The notes beneath the pieces are model-generated. The model made no database searches. It was not told where the DNA came from and saw nothing but the letters and a program-made list of their open reading frames with translations. This document shows positions 22,732-33,979 of a stretch of DNA of 64,000 nucleotides, in pieces (position 1 is the stretch's first letter; the number at the start of each line of letters is the position of its first letter). A program made the position numbers and the translations under genes. The DNA comes from Siphonodentalium dalli (lineage: Eukaryota > Mollusca > Scaphopoda > Gadilida > Siphonodentaliidae), in NCBI GenBank assembly GCA_032622095.1, contig CP136065.1:58277949-58341948 (forward strand), written 5' to 3'.

Positions 22732-23597
22732 AAGTATGTGCCTAATCAGAAATTTAACTAACTTTGCCATCACACACCTGGATGGCTTATGGAGGCATAA
22801 TTGCACTGTGCACCTTACAAACTCATGCACCAGGGCCCCTAATTTCTGTTTAAAGAATTCTCACATTAGAGAGATATGAATAACATTCATGAGTAGAATA
22901 ACTGAGAGTCGGCCAACTTGTGATAATATATGCATAATTCAGTCTCTCAGAATGAACAATTCATTCAGTTTCATGCACTGTGGGTTCCAATCACCTCACA
23001 GATTGGCACTAAACTAGGTCTGCTTCTGCCAAATAATAAGAGGATTGATGAAGAAAACACTACCTCACACCGTCATGCGCCAGCTTGTAAAGGTGAAACT
23101 TATGGGTTCTGGTTTGTCTGCTATTGATTATTATTAACATGATGTCATGGCATACTGTTGGTGGCGCAGCACCATCATACATTGCAGTACTCATCTACTG
23201 CCAACACATAACATGCAAAATGCAGCGAACAGCAATAATACTGATTTGAATTTGGGGGAATACAAAGACCTGCCCCTGGCTATAGTAGCTGAATACTTTG
23301 GTTGGGAGACCAAAGTGTCAACAAAGCAGTGAAATGGAAACTTTTCCATGACAGTTGTTTAATAGCTCAACCTAATGCTGAGTTTCAAGCTATGCTTACT
23401 GTTTAGGTATGCCAACCCATGAGATGGAATTTAACCTCCTAGTGCTTTATAACAGTCAAAGAATATTCTAAATATTATTTACTAAATTGTACAAATGATG
23501 AAATGGATTATCATATTTACTGCACCTTTATTATCAAAACAACTTGACACAATTTCAACCAGTGGAATTCTAGCCTTCAAATTCAACATATTTAATG
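22732..23597. other. Intronic stretch, nothing recognised
   Basis: Two plus-strand frames of about 60 codons have no start, splice or family support. Confidence 0.5.
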
Positions 23598-23605
23598 CAT
23601 ATAAA

Positions 23606-24221
23606 CAAGCCTGGAGATAGTGTGTCTGACATTTGCAGAATGAGGTCCCCAGAGGGTGAATTTAGTGATGCTACAACACACAATGGGCTAGCATCACCAA
23701 ATTTACCCTCTGGGGACATCATTCTGCTTAGGCCTTATCTTTTTTTAGTTACTTTCCCCCTTCTCTTCAGTTTCTATATCCCCTTGCACAAGATAAAATG
23801 CATAATTGAGGCGACTAATGGGTGAACATCACCAACTTCAACTGGGGAACTTCAGTTTTATCCTAGGTCTCCCCACAGCAGTTGAGGCCTAAGCAGAATG
23901 AGGTTACAAGAGGGTGAATTATGTGATGCTAGCCCACTGTGCATGATAGCATCTCTAAATTCACCCTCTGTGGACCACATTCTGCAAATGTTAGACACTA
24001 CTTCCAGGCTTTCACTCCCATTAAATTCAGGATTGTCATGCTAATAAAGAAATGACCGACATTGGAATTCCAAAATATATTTAGTCAACTCTGATGCTCT
24101 GAGATGAAAGGTGATTAAAGGGAACAGCATGAAAGTGTCCCACCTTAAATTTATCATTAAAGATTTGTCACCCTCAGGTGACCTCATTCTGCAAATGTCA
24201 GACACATTATTTCCAGGCTTT
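23606..24221 (-). mobile_element. Family G hAT-like MITE, copy 4, with an extra terminus
   Basis: Starts CAAGCCTGGAGATAGTGTG. A family end occurs at 24012 and another at 24221 (TTATTTCCAGGCTTT). The flanks CATATAAA (23598-23605) and AATATAAA (24222-24229) match at 7 of 8, so the outer end is the true one. About 150 bp of foreign DNA plus a duplicated end lie between the two termini. Confidence 0.75.
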
Positions 24222-24234
24222 AATATAAAGAATG

Positions 24235-24383
24235 TACAGTAATGCCCTAAATAATCGACTCCTTAACCACAGCATAATTATGGGTAACTCCGGTAGTCGG
24301 AAATATGGCTTGTTGCCATTCATCGGAAAGTTACCCATAATTCTGCTGTGGTTAAGGAGTCGATTATTTAGGACATTACTGTA
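24235..24383. mobile_element. Family F MITE, copy 4, centre deleted
   Basis: Both ends are intact. The right inner arm is lost, leaving 149 bp. It lies 30 bp upstream, on the plus strand, of the donor of the PDZ exon, inside the intron. Confidence 0.85.
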
Positions 24384-24412
24384 AATATACTGGTATTGGA
24401 ATTCATACTAAC

Positions 24413-24564
24413 CTCGTTACTTGTAGTTGCAGTGAATCCCTTGCATTTTTTATAATTTGCTGAGCGTCTGAATGTTTTATTCCATGCGTTTTCTGGCCGT
24501 TTAATGCACTCACATAATCACCAGCTTGTAAACCCTCATTATATGCCTTACTGTTAGGATTGAT
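24413..24564 (-). CDS. Exon encoding the C-terminal half of a PDZ domain (PDLIM/Zasp-like gene, internal exon)
   Basis: This 152-bp exon is bounded by an acceptor (ttaatttcag, then ATC) and a donor (AACGAG, then GTTAGT). It enters in phase 0 and leaves in phase 2. The 50 whole codons read INPNSKAYNEG, then LQAGDYVSALNG, then a segment with KHSDAQQIIKNARDSLQLQVT. That order fits the second half of a PDZ domain: the 'xPGSKAxxxxLxxGDxVxxIxG' strand-turn, the 'xxHxxAQxxIK' alpha-B helix that helps form the ligand groove, and a last strand ending in T-R. The His-x-x-Ala-Gln helix start is typical of ALP/Enigma proteins (PDLIM1-7, LDB3, Drosophila Zasp), which bind alpha-actinin at Z-discs and stress fibres. 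Starting an exon at the I-x-P-x-S-K-A position also fits the usual PDLIM exon 1/2 junction as I recall it. The upstream exon with the W-G-F carboxylate-binding loop was not found. Synaptopodin-2-like proteins are the main alternative. Confidence 0.85.
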
Positions 24565-24733
24565 CTGAAATTAAATAGAATGTCAACTAATTAGATGAAA
24601 AGTCTCAAGAATGAATACAAATATTTCGGCAAACATAGAGACCATGGTTTAAGTATTTGCAGTAATGGGGTTTTAACATAAGAAACAACACTATTATTAT
24701 TATTTAAAGGCTTCATGAGTTTTCTCAATAGGT

Positions 24734-25083
24734 AGGTTTAAATTGAAAACTTCTAACTTCGCCCATCAATTAATATCAAACTATGCTATTGGTCAGGATG
24801 TGGCAGGAGATCGTAGCCAATCGTAGAACAACTCTAGTCTGTTGATAAACTGTGTATGTCACAGAATGTGAATTGTTACACAGGAGAAGCGGCCTTATTT
24901 CATGCTAATAGGACAGCACGTTTTGTGTCTCATTGACCAATAACTAAATTGCTGTGTTTAATATGTTGCAAAGACATAGCAACATGTCTGACTACTGGAT
25001 ACTATTTTCCTCGGGCACAGAGAAATATAATCTGTTGTTATGCTAGCAGGTGAAGTTAGAAGTTTTCCAATCTCAACCTCCCT
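24734..25083. repeat. Inverted-repeat pair, possible MITE
   Basis: AGGTTTAAATTGAAAACTTC, TAACTTC on the left is mirrored by GAAGTTAGAAGTTTTCCAAT on the right, about 350 bp in all. No target duplication was identified. Confidence 0.45.
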
Positions 25084-25293
25084 AATTTAAATGAGTTGAG
25101 CATCAGGTTTAGCAGCTATGTCTGAAATGGACTGATTATTACGAGTATAAGATGGCAGTTTTAGTACCTCAGGATATATAGGGGTAACAAACTTTATTTG
25201 TTATCTTTCTCCATTTTATATGAAAACTATTTGAATAATTTTATGGTAAAGATTAATACCAAATAACAAATACAAAATTTATCAGTTGATCTA

Positions 25294-25556
25294 TTAATCG
25301 TTTCATGATGGGAGCTGCGCTGGTGCGGCATTAAAGATCATGCGCCAGTGCATTCTCTTATATATATGAGTCTCCAACAGGGAGCAATGCACATATAAGA
25401 GAATGCACTGGCTTACAAGGTTGAGGTAAATATTGTTAGGACAATGTATTCTCTTATAAATGAAAGGCTGACTATGGGAGACTAGCAAATATAAGAGAAT
25501 GCATTGGCACAGGGTTTTCGCAAAGTTTCAGGAAGCTCCTGTCATGGAAGGGTTAA
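25294..25556 (+). mobile_element. Family A TTAA element, copy 7
   Basis: TTAATCGTTTCATGATGGG to GTCATGGAAGGGTTAA, with two hairpins and the AGGTAAATATTGTTAGG joint. Confidence 0.85.
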
Positions 25557-25698
25557 AAATAAAATATTACATTGCAAGAGTCATCTGAACCAGATGAGAG
25601 CATGTGTACAGTATTCAAATGGCCATTTTCCTCAACACCCATAAATGAATTTGTACTTTCTCAAAGCAAAGAGAGTAAGAGAGGGAACTGAGTTGGAA

Positions 25699-25714
25699 CC
25701 CCCCCCCCCCCCCC
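25699..25714 (+). repeat. Poly-C tract
   Basis: Sixteen uninterrupted C residues between GTTGGAA and AGCTCAG. Confidence 0.9.
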
Positions 25715-26229
25715 AGCTCAGATCACCCCTGTAACCTGTCATCAACAACAAAAGACATAATTCGGAGAGTGAGAAAAGGATTTGGTTTCTGGTTGTAATG
25801 AACCAGGTCTAGTTGCAAAATTTATGTGAAATTTACCAACAATGCATGAGTATCTATTACAACCCACAAAGGTATGTGGTAAGGGTTGATGTTTATCTGA
25901 CACTAGTTACTTAATAAAAATATGCAACTACAAGGACCATATCTCAGTCATCAGTGAAACAGATATCTCAACAAAACTTAGGGTAAACATTGTTCAGCCA
26001 TTATGATCACATGATTTTCCCACTAACTGTCAGTGTATCTGGAATCTTGTGGTTTAGCATATATCAAAGGTCGTTTGAACCTGCAGTACTCTGCGGCTGG
26101 TAAAACTGTATTCCTGCCAGCTTTTTGCATGAAATGATTTTATTTTGCTAAGACTTTTGGTATTAATAATGATAAGGGTGATGAAGTTGTGGGTTCTGCT
26201 GAATCATCTTAATATTGAGAATGAAATCT

Positions 26230-26440
26230 TTAACCCTTTGAGTGCCAGAACCGATTTTTGTATCAACCCATATAACCTGTGCCAATGCATTCTCTTATAA
26301 GAGAATGCATTGGCCTAACAATTATTATTATTTTATTTTTTTTACAATTTTTTACAATTTTAATAATTCATTCTTCTTTAACAGACTTATTTTGTAGGTT
26401 TAGGGCCGATGAGATCGGCCCCTGGCACTCAAAGGGTTAA
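26230..26440 (-). mobile_element. Family C TTAA element, copy 2, collapsed hairpin
   Basis: TTAA-flanked, in reverse orientation to copy 1. The shared hairpin has shrunk to CATTCTCTTATAAGAGAATG with its loop missing. Confidence 0.83.
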
Positions 26441-26452
26441 ATATAATTGAGT

Positions 26453-26690
26453 TTAACCCTTTCTATGCTAAATACTCATTGACGAGCAGTTATCCCTTAG
26501 GAAATGTTCAGATAATAAGTCCATACATGTAAGTTTATTGAACTTATTATCTGAACATTTCCCACCAATAAATAGGATTCCTACTGAACTTTCCATTGCC
26601 TGCTGTCTGCTTATATTTCCTGAACATCTCTCCAGATGAATAACAGACCATTCCGATATATAAAGTTGATATGTATAATATATCATGCAT
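26453..26690 (+). mobile_element. Family D TTAA element, copy 3, right end lost
   Basis: TTAACCCTTTCTATGCTAAA opens the element, followed by the inner inverted pair AAATGTTCAGATAATAAG / TTATTATCTGAACATTTC. Matching stops near the segment after ACCATTCCGATATAT. Confidence 0.75.
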
Positions 26691-26943
26691 ATTTGATGCA
26701 ATACACCACTTCAAATAGTCTTGGTAAATCCACAAGTCACTCAGAGATTGTTGGAGATACCTTGACCAATCGATCCCTTCCTACAAAAGGCGCCATTGAT
26801 ATCTTTAGATTATTCTAACAAGCCCTGACCGCATTGTCTGACTGAAGACTCAACAAGTAATTTTTAGCCACGGTGTCGCATTTCGAAATAATGTGGCATT
26901 TCTAAACAATAAAACATAAAAAACTTATAATCTCATACTCCTA

Positions 26944-27160
26944 TACAGTAATGGTCTAATTAATCAACTCCTTAAACACAGCAGAATTATGGGTAACTTT
27001 TCAGGATTTAGTCGGAAATATGGCTTGTTGCCATTCATCGGAAAGCTCTCGGGGAGAGCTTTCCGATGAATGGCAACAAGCCACATTTCCGACTAAATCC
27101 TGAAACGTTACCCGTAATTCTGCTGTGTTTAAGGAGTCGATTAATTAGAGCATTACTGTA
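26944..27160. mobile_element. Family F MITE, copy 5
   Basis: Full-length palindrome, with terminal variation (AATGGTCTAATTAATC) mirrored in the other arm, and centre CTCTCGGGGAGAG. Confidence 0.85.
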
Positions 27161-27894
27161 TCTCGCCACTGCACAAAATTCATCGTATGCATGTTTAAAC
27201 TTGCTATTTATATAAAGGTGGGAATATAGAGACCTTTTCGCAAAGTCCTTCATTTTTGACCGGTATACATGTACTTCTTTCTTGGCACCAAATTACATGG
27301 AATGGTTTGCTAGCAAGGCATAGGAATAAATTCAATATCATTATTCTCTGTTTGCATCGAAGTAGGTCATACAGGCAATATGCACATACCTAGAGAAACA
27401 GTTCTTCCATTCATGCAAGTACCTATTACCTCAAATCAAAACGTAAGAAAATGGATTAGTAATGATTATATACCCATCCACACAGCATGGTGTCTCTATG
27501 AATGCTGGTGGTTTGTTAGTGTTAGTTTGAATCAGACGCCCACATCTAACATGTGGCTCAGCCTGATCCAAGGACTGCTTAAAAATGCAGGTGTACTTCA
27601 CTAAATTTAATATAGAAACAGATAGATCACCAGAGTTTAATTTATGTTTCTATCAAAAATATCTGAAGACTGAGATTTTTGGAGCCAGATAACACTCATG
27701 TTGCAATAAACAGCCACCATGTGGAGCCAAGTGTTCATTTTGATTGATAGATATACACTAAAGAGCCAAACAATTGCAATTAGTGAGTCGTAAATACCAT
27801 AACCCAGGTCCATCTATTCCTGCTGCAGAAAATTTAACCCATGCAGATACAGCAAGGGACCTAGAAATCAGAAGATTAAGCTATGTGGCAGTGT

Positions 27895-28111
27895 TTAAGG
27901 CTTTCTTTACTAAATACTCTTATCATTTGTTGTAGTTATTATCTTAACATTTCGGTCTAATGAAAATTAAGCCTTCTGCACTTCTCTCATCTTTTCGCCT
28001 GTCTGTTGTCTGCTCAATTTTCATCAACACCCCTTCAAATAAATAATAAACCTTTCCAATATATATATTTTGAAACTGGTGGAAGAATCCATTAAGTATA
28101 AAAAGGGTTAA
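27895..28111 (+). mobile_element. Family D TTAA element, copy 4 (diverged)
   Basis: TTAAGGCTTTCTTTACTAAA to GTATAAAAAGGGTTAA; the core retains CTGTTGTCTGCTCA and ACCTTTCCAATATAT. Confidence 0.75.
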
Positions 28112-28226
28112 ATAGTACAATCTGTATTGTTTCGTAGGATATCAGTAAGTCAAATTGCCTAGCAAATATTAATGGGACATTGGTAAGATATAAATGTGCT
28201 ATCTAGATGATTTAATAGTTGACAGT

Positions 28227-28246
28227 CAAGATAGATAGATAGATAG
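28227..28246 (+). repeat. Short GATA array
   Basis: Five GATA units in a row; a minor microsatellite. Confidence 0.8.
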
Positions 28247-30119
28247 ACGGTTTATTGACAAAGTGCATACAATAATATTAAGGCACAATTTAAAAAAAAA
28301 TGGGGCATAAAGATATGGATAATTAAAGTTACATAATAGATATTTTGTCCAGATCAGGGTTAGTGTGACGTATATGTATGGCTATACAGCTCATTATACA
28401 ACTCACCAACCCCAAGGTGGATGCAGTTTGCCTGGAGTGGACGTAGCTACAATTTGAGCTGTCTTCCTGTTGGCCCCATCTAGTGAGTGAAATTAACTCT
28501 GATTATGACAGATGTGGTGGGTATATACATAAGATATATAAATATATGTTTAAGTATATATGTATACAGACATATGTATATCAGATCTAAGGGGGCACAA
28601 TCATGAGATAACGTGGGTTTCCTGCATGTATATACATTGTAATAAAAGAATCATATGTCAATATTTTAGAGTTAACCCACGAGATAAGTGGGATGAGATC
28701 CAGTCAAATGAGCGCTTTGGACAGTGAAGAAGTAGAATATGACTCAAACATGTGTAAGATGAATACGAAGGAACGGAGACTGGAAGTCAAGAAGTTGATT
28801 ACCAGCAAGTCTGATCTTGTGTGTCTGTCATTTGCAGAATGATGTCCCAGAGGATGAATTTAGCGAAGCTATCCCGCACAGTGGGCTAGCATCACCAAAT
28901 TCACCATCTGGGGACCTCATTCTGCTTATACCTCAACTGCTATGGGAGACCTAGGATCAGATTGAAGTTCCCCAGTGAAAGTTGGTGATGATCACCCATT
29001 AGTCACCTCATTTTATCTTCTGCAAATTTAGGGGATATAGAAACTCAACAGAAGGGAAATCGTAACTAAAAACAATGTTAATTTGAGACTATAGAGACTT
29101 TCCAGAAGATGAGACCTAAGCAGAATGAGGTCCCCAGAGGGTGAATTTGATGATGCTAGCTCACCATGTGGGATAGTGTCACTAAATTCACCCTCTGGGG
29201 ACCTCATTCTGCAAATGTGAGATACATTATATCCAGGCTTGATTACCAGGGGTCAGTGGGGTCTTCTTTTTGTAGTGAATTTAACTGCATGATTTTCCTT
29301 CAAAAACTGATGAATAAATATGGACTAGCAACTGACAATGATGAAAAATTCAAACCAACAAACTAACTAACCTTGGATAGTGGAGATTAGTGGAGAAATT
29401 CTTACTGTAAATATATATATGGGTTTATGTGTACTGGCCCAACTCTCATCACTACAACACATTTGGACCTTGCAGAGTGATGGGTTACACATGGCCTCAA
29501 ATGAGGATAATGGTGTATTTATGCTGAGTCATTTCATTTTATTAGACTGGCTGCAGATATCAGCATCATTAATGAGGATCATTAATTAAAGGCGTTCATC
29601 ATGAGAAGAGTTGCATTCAATTAACGCTGATAGTTCACATAACTCAAAATTTCATCACTGTTCATCTCATTATTTTCTTGAAACCAGGCCAAAAATTATC
29701 CACATTTTCAGACACAAACTGCATGTTTTGTATGTAATGTCTTTCTTGCCATCGCGGGAGGTGATCAGAAAATCCCATCCTATCGGCATGACAAATGCAT
29801 TGAAATTTGAAATCAGGGCATAGTTTAATCATGCTATGGCATGGGTGCTGAGCGGGTTGATTTGATAATGCAGACAAGAGCCAAAAATTTTGGCATTTAT
29901 GTGCACTCTCAGCTAAAACTAAATTAAAAGATGGTATGAAAAAGTGATTTCTGAAGGAAAGACTTAATGAATAGTGGGACATATGATATCAATGAATCAC
30001 ATTAATCATATTTCTGTCAGTAATCTACTGGTATGTTATTATACTTATTGAAATTATACATGGTTGATGTATTCATTTCTCCCACCCCCTGCATACTTTA
30101 GCACAGGCAGCCAGTGTGA
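28247..30119. other. Unassigned, apart from a family G MITE
   Basis: The text outside 28806-29241 shows no repeats or exons that I can support. Confidence 0.45.
28806..29241 (+). mobile_element. Family G hAT-like MITE, copy 5, perfect 8-bp duplication
   Basis: CAAGTCTGATCTTGTGTGTC to TTATATCCAGGCTTG, flanked on both sides by ATTACCAG. Full-length with two hairpins and the central segment. Confidence 0.9.
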
Positions 30120-30850
30120 GATAGCTGGGTGAGATTTCCCTGTCTCACATAACACGTGACCATCTGTCTCACACCACCCACGTGACTGCTTTACCTATTT
30201 AATTAAGAGCCGGAACTAATTTAACAATCCGTCACCATGTTTTGTGTGAACAAAAACAGATCAAAATAATGGCGACCAACCAGTTACGCTTAACGTTTCA
30301 AGTAAATAAATACGGACGAATTCGTCGACGCTAATACAAATGGAGATAAGCCTCAACTGTTAATCACGAAAAACCTTCAACATAACCTCACTTGCAGACA
30401 CAGAGTTGCATATATGACATATATAACATGAAATATAAACGCCCCCAATCGAAACTGGCACATTTCGTAACAGGTAAACAATAGCCGCTTCACAAATGAC
30501 GAACGAAATAATTCCACATTCGAACAGTTGTCATCGTTGCAATAAATCGTCGAACGCGTACAACTAACATTTGTTTGTCACATATTCACATGTTTCCTTT
30601 TCTAATGATATCGATATGGTCATTTCCGATGACAAACACGATTAGTCCAGTTGTATATACTTCATATCAATACGCGCGTTTCTCGGAATTTATGCAGGTG
30701 CAACGATGTGACGTATCCATGTCGTTTTCACAAGACCGTGTCGATTTCACTCTAACGTATTAACCCTGCGCGCACGGGTAACGCGCTTTGTTATTACAGT
30801 ATATACCTTTGGTATACCAAAATCATCCCAGTTAATCACGAATATCGCAT
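30120..30850. promoter_or_regulatory. CpG-rich segment, candidate promoter
   Basis: CpG dinucleotides are frequent here (for example tcgtcgaacgcgtac, tacgcgcgtttctcgg, ctgcgcgcacgggtaacgcg), unlike the CpG-poor flanks. Two CACGTGAC E-box-like sites lie near 30150-30185. On the plus strand ATGGCGACC at 30269 opens an 11-codon frame followed by CAA, then GTAAAT, which could be a donor. On the minus strand a donor-like CTGCAA, then GTGAGG lies near 30390. Either strand could carry a first exon, and the PDZ gene on the minus strand is downstream of it. No TATA box or open reading frame decides the matter. Confidence 0.35.
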
Positions 30851-30952
30851 CAGATTTCTCCCCAGATATACCGTTACGAAGCTACTGGAATGTGCCAAAG
30901 ATTGGTATAAAACAAAAAATCGGAATGAGGCTCTTGGGTTGGGAGAAAAATG

Positions 30953-31076
30953 ATCCATCATGACCTGGGGTGTGAGATGGAAAAATCTCACCCTCGGGGC
31001 CAGATATTTGGTCCGGCCCAAATATCTGGCCCCTCGGGTGAGATTTTTCCATCCCACACCCCAGGTCATGATGGAT
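30953..31076. repeat. Long hairpin, ~60-bp arms
   Basis: ATCCATCATGACCTGGGGTG is mirrored by CACCCCAGGTCATGATGGAT, and the arms continue inward to CCAGATATTTGG and CCCAAATATCTGG around TCCGG. It is GC-richer than its surroundings and lies 100 bp beyond the CpG-rich segment. Confidence 0.85.
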
Positions 31077-31571
31077 AATATTAATCTCATAAGCAGAAGG
31101 GTGTTTAATAAATACAGAAACAAGATACATCCAATAAAGAATCGTTCATCAAGTTGTTGCAACTGGCAGATAAATATAATTTTACTTGAGTATTTTTGAA
31201 GTATATTCTCATGTCATGATAACATGATCTTCTGAAGAAAAAAGTGGTTTTTGTGTTAAATAAAACCAGTATATATATTTTGAAATTGCTTATTTCACAA
31301 TCAGCATGAATGATCACTCTAATATCAAAAGCAGAAATATCAAAGAACAAAATTGGCCTCATCACGATGATCTACAAAGACATTTTCAGATTATCATCAA
31401 CATGCAACCAGACTCATGTATTGATGGTTACTGAATCCATCAACCACACCTTTGATATTGGAAGATGGCTCAGCTTAAACCAGTAGGAGAGAAAACACCC
31501 CATAGTACAGATAAAAGCAACCTCTTGACCTCACATAACAGTGGTGGTGCTAATGGCAGATGATTACATTT

Positions 31572-31971
31572 TTAACCCTTTACCCAACAAACCGGCCAAA
31601 ACCGGCCAAATAAAGCTTCAACAGCCTAAAATATCTTCGGTCTGTCTCAATAGAACCATACATATATGGATATCATTGGAACCGGCTCCTTGACCACATT
31701 GTGATAGTTACAGTTATGCCCTGTGCCAATGCATTCTCTTATATATGCGAGTCGACCATAGGTCGCCTCGCATATATAAGAGAATGCATTGGCCTAAAAA
31801 AAATCTTTTTTTAACACTTTTTACCATTTTTTCTTACATTCTTTAACAATTTTATAATTTTTAATGTGTTAAGCCAATGCATTCTCTTATATATGCGAGG
31901 CGACCTATGGTCGACTCGCATATATAAGAGAATGCATTGGCACAGGGCCATTCTGTTGGGTAAAGGGTTAA
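31572..31971 (+). mobile_element. Family B TTAA element, copy 3
   Basis: Full 400-bp copy with two hairpins; TTAA-flanked. Very similar to copies 2 and 4, suggesting recent spread. Confidence 0.88.
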
Positions 31972-32962
31972 ACTGAGATTTTGTGAAATATACTCTCATG
32001 ACATGGTAACTTGAATCATTAGAGAAAAGCTGCAGTTTTTGTATTCTATGTAGAGTGGGTTTTTCATATTACTGACAGCATGAATTTTCACTCAAGAACT
32101 GAAACATCAAAGAACCAAATTGGCTTTATAACAATAATCCACAAAGACATATTTAATATCATTAAAACATCAACATGAAACTCCAAACCCAGGTATCGCT
32201 TCTGATCAGTATGACATTTACTTCAGGAATCCATCAACCACACCTTCATTGTGGGTGATGACCCATCATAAACCAGTAGGAGACTAGGAGTAAAAACAAC
32301 CCAAAGTCAGGTTGCAGATCAAATACAACCTCCAGACCTCAGGCAGCAGTGGTTGCACAACCAATGGCTGTATGCAACAAATGCACACAGGGGCCTGTTG
32401 GGAGGATAAATATTTGCAGAATTATTCAATAAACCAGGGGCTAAGATAACCAGTCCATGTGGATAAGCATCAAACCACATGCTACTCAATGTGACCTAAA
32501 CAGCAGACAAATAATCATTGAGAACACATGAACTGAGCAAGCCATGACTGCACCAGTGCATCTCAACTTAAGGTGGTGCCACAGAGATGCCTAACATCAA
32601 TATGGACTGGCACAAGGTACATTTTTTCAAGAACTAAATCTTTCAGGAATCAATGACGATACCTCTTGAAATAATTGACTCATTGTAAAGCTGGTTCACT
32701 TAACTAGTGACTAATTGGTTTATTTTTGGAGAAGATAACCTTAGAGCAATTTTGCACATTTCTATCTTGGTTTTCATCATTTTCCTACCAAAAAATATAC
32801 TTGAACCAATAAACCAATCAGTGTACTAGATCCTAGATCATAATATTAGCTTTTAGTTGTCGTGACTTGTGGATTCAACTTCCGTTCAATTTTATTTAGT
32901 TTTAATATATTTTACTCATGAATTATCTCCATTTGAGATACAACAGCTACCAGTATCTACAA

Positions 32963-33217
32963 TTAACCCTGCTATACTAAATACTAATTGATAAGTACTT
33001 CCTTTAGGAAATGTTTAGATAGTAAATTCAACAATTGATCACATTTGTTGAACTTATTATCTGAACATTTCCCTCTAATAAATAGGAATCCTTCTGCACT
33101 TGTATTATCTGCTGTTGGCTTATTTTTCCTGAAAACCCCTCCAGATGAATAATAGACCATTCCAATGTATAGTTTTATAACTGAATGGATGAATCCATAT
33201 AGTAAAGAAAGGGTTAA
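32963..33217 (+). mobile_element. Family D TTAA element, copy 5
   Basis: TTAACCCTGCTATACTAAATA to AGTAAAGAAAGGGTTAA, full-length, with TTAA at both edges. Confidence 0.85.
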
Positions 33218-33338
33218 AAGGAGAATCAGGTACTATAAATACAAATCAGTGGTATGAAGTCTTTCTATATGATCGAAATACACAACCAGTCAACAGGTTC
33301 TGACACTCACACAGGAGTGAAAGGCAGGCATTGCACCA

Positions 33339-33737
33339 TTAACCCTTTACCCAACAGAATGGCCCTGTGCCAATGCATTCTCTTATATATGCGAGTCGAC
33401 CATAGGTCGCCTCGCATATATAAGAGAATGCATTGGCTTAACACATTAAAAGTTATAAAATTGTTAAAGAATGTAAGAAAAAATGGTAAAAAGTGTTAAA
33501 AAAAGATTTTTTTTAGGCCAATGCATTCTCTTATATATGCGAGGCGACCTATGGTCGACTCGCATATATAAGAGAATGCATTGGCACAGGGCATAACTGT
33601 AACCATCACAATGTGGTCAATGAGCCGGTTCCAATGATATCCATATGTGTATGGTTTTATTGAGACAGACCCAAGATAATTTATGCTGTTGCAGCTTTAT
33701 TTGGCCGGTTTTGGCCGGTTTGTTGGGTAAAGGGTTA
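33339..33737 (-). mobile_element. Family B TTAA element, copy 4
   Basis: Full-length reverse copy, TTAA-flanked, nearly the reverse complement of copy 3. Confidence 0.88.
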
Positions 33738-33961
33738 AGAGTTGAGGAGCCCCGACCGACCTTAAGTCAACTGGCTGGCATTGCACCCTCTTCCTAGTGT
33801 GGAGCCCGTAGAACAAGCCGGGAATACAACAGACTGAAGCAACTGGAGTCCAGACAAGCACCAACCAGGACACTAGCTTAAAATAATATATATATAACGA
33901 CACACACACAACTCATAAAAGAAAACAAGATAAGTCTTTATCGCGGGTCCAGGTTCAAAAT

Positions 33962-33979
33962 GGGGGGGGGGGGGGGGGG
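33962..33979 (+). repeat. Poly-G tract
   Basis: Eighteen uninterrupted G residues after GGTTCAAAAT. Confidence 0.9.

Larger units (their letters stand above)
25557..28226. other. Upstream region between annotated MITEs
   Basis: Outside the annotated C, D and F elements and the poly-C tract I see nothing. This stretch lies on the upstream side of the first recognised exon, where the missing N-terminal PDZ exon would be expected. No W-G-F motif with a donor was found. Confidence 0.45.
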
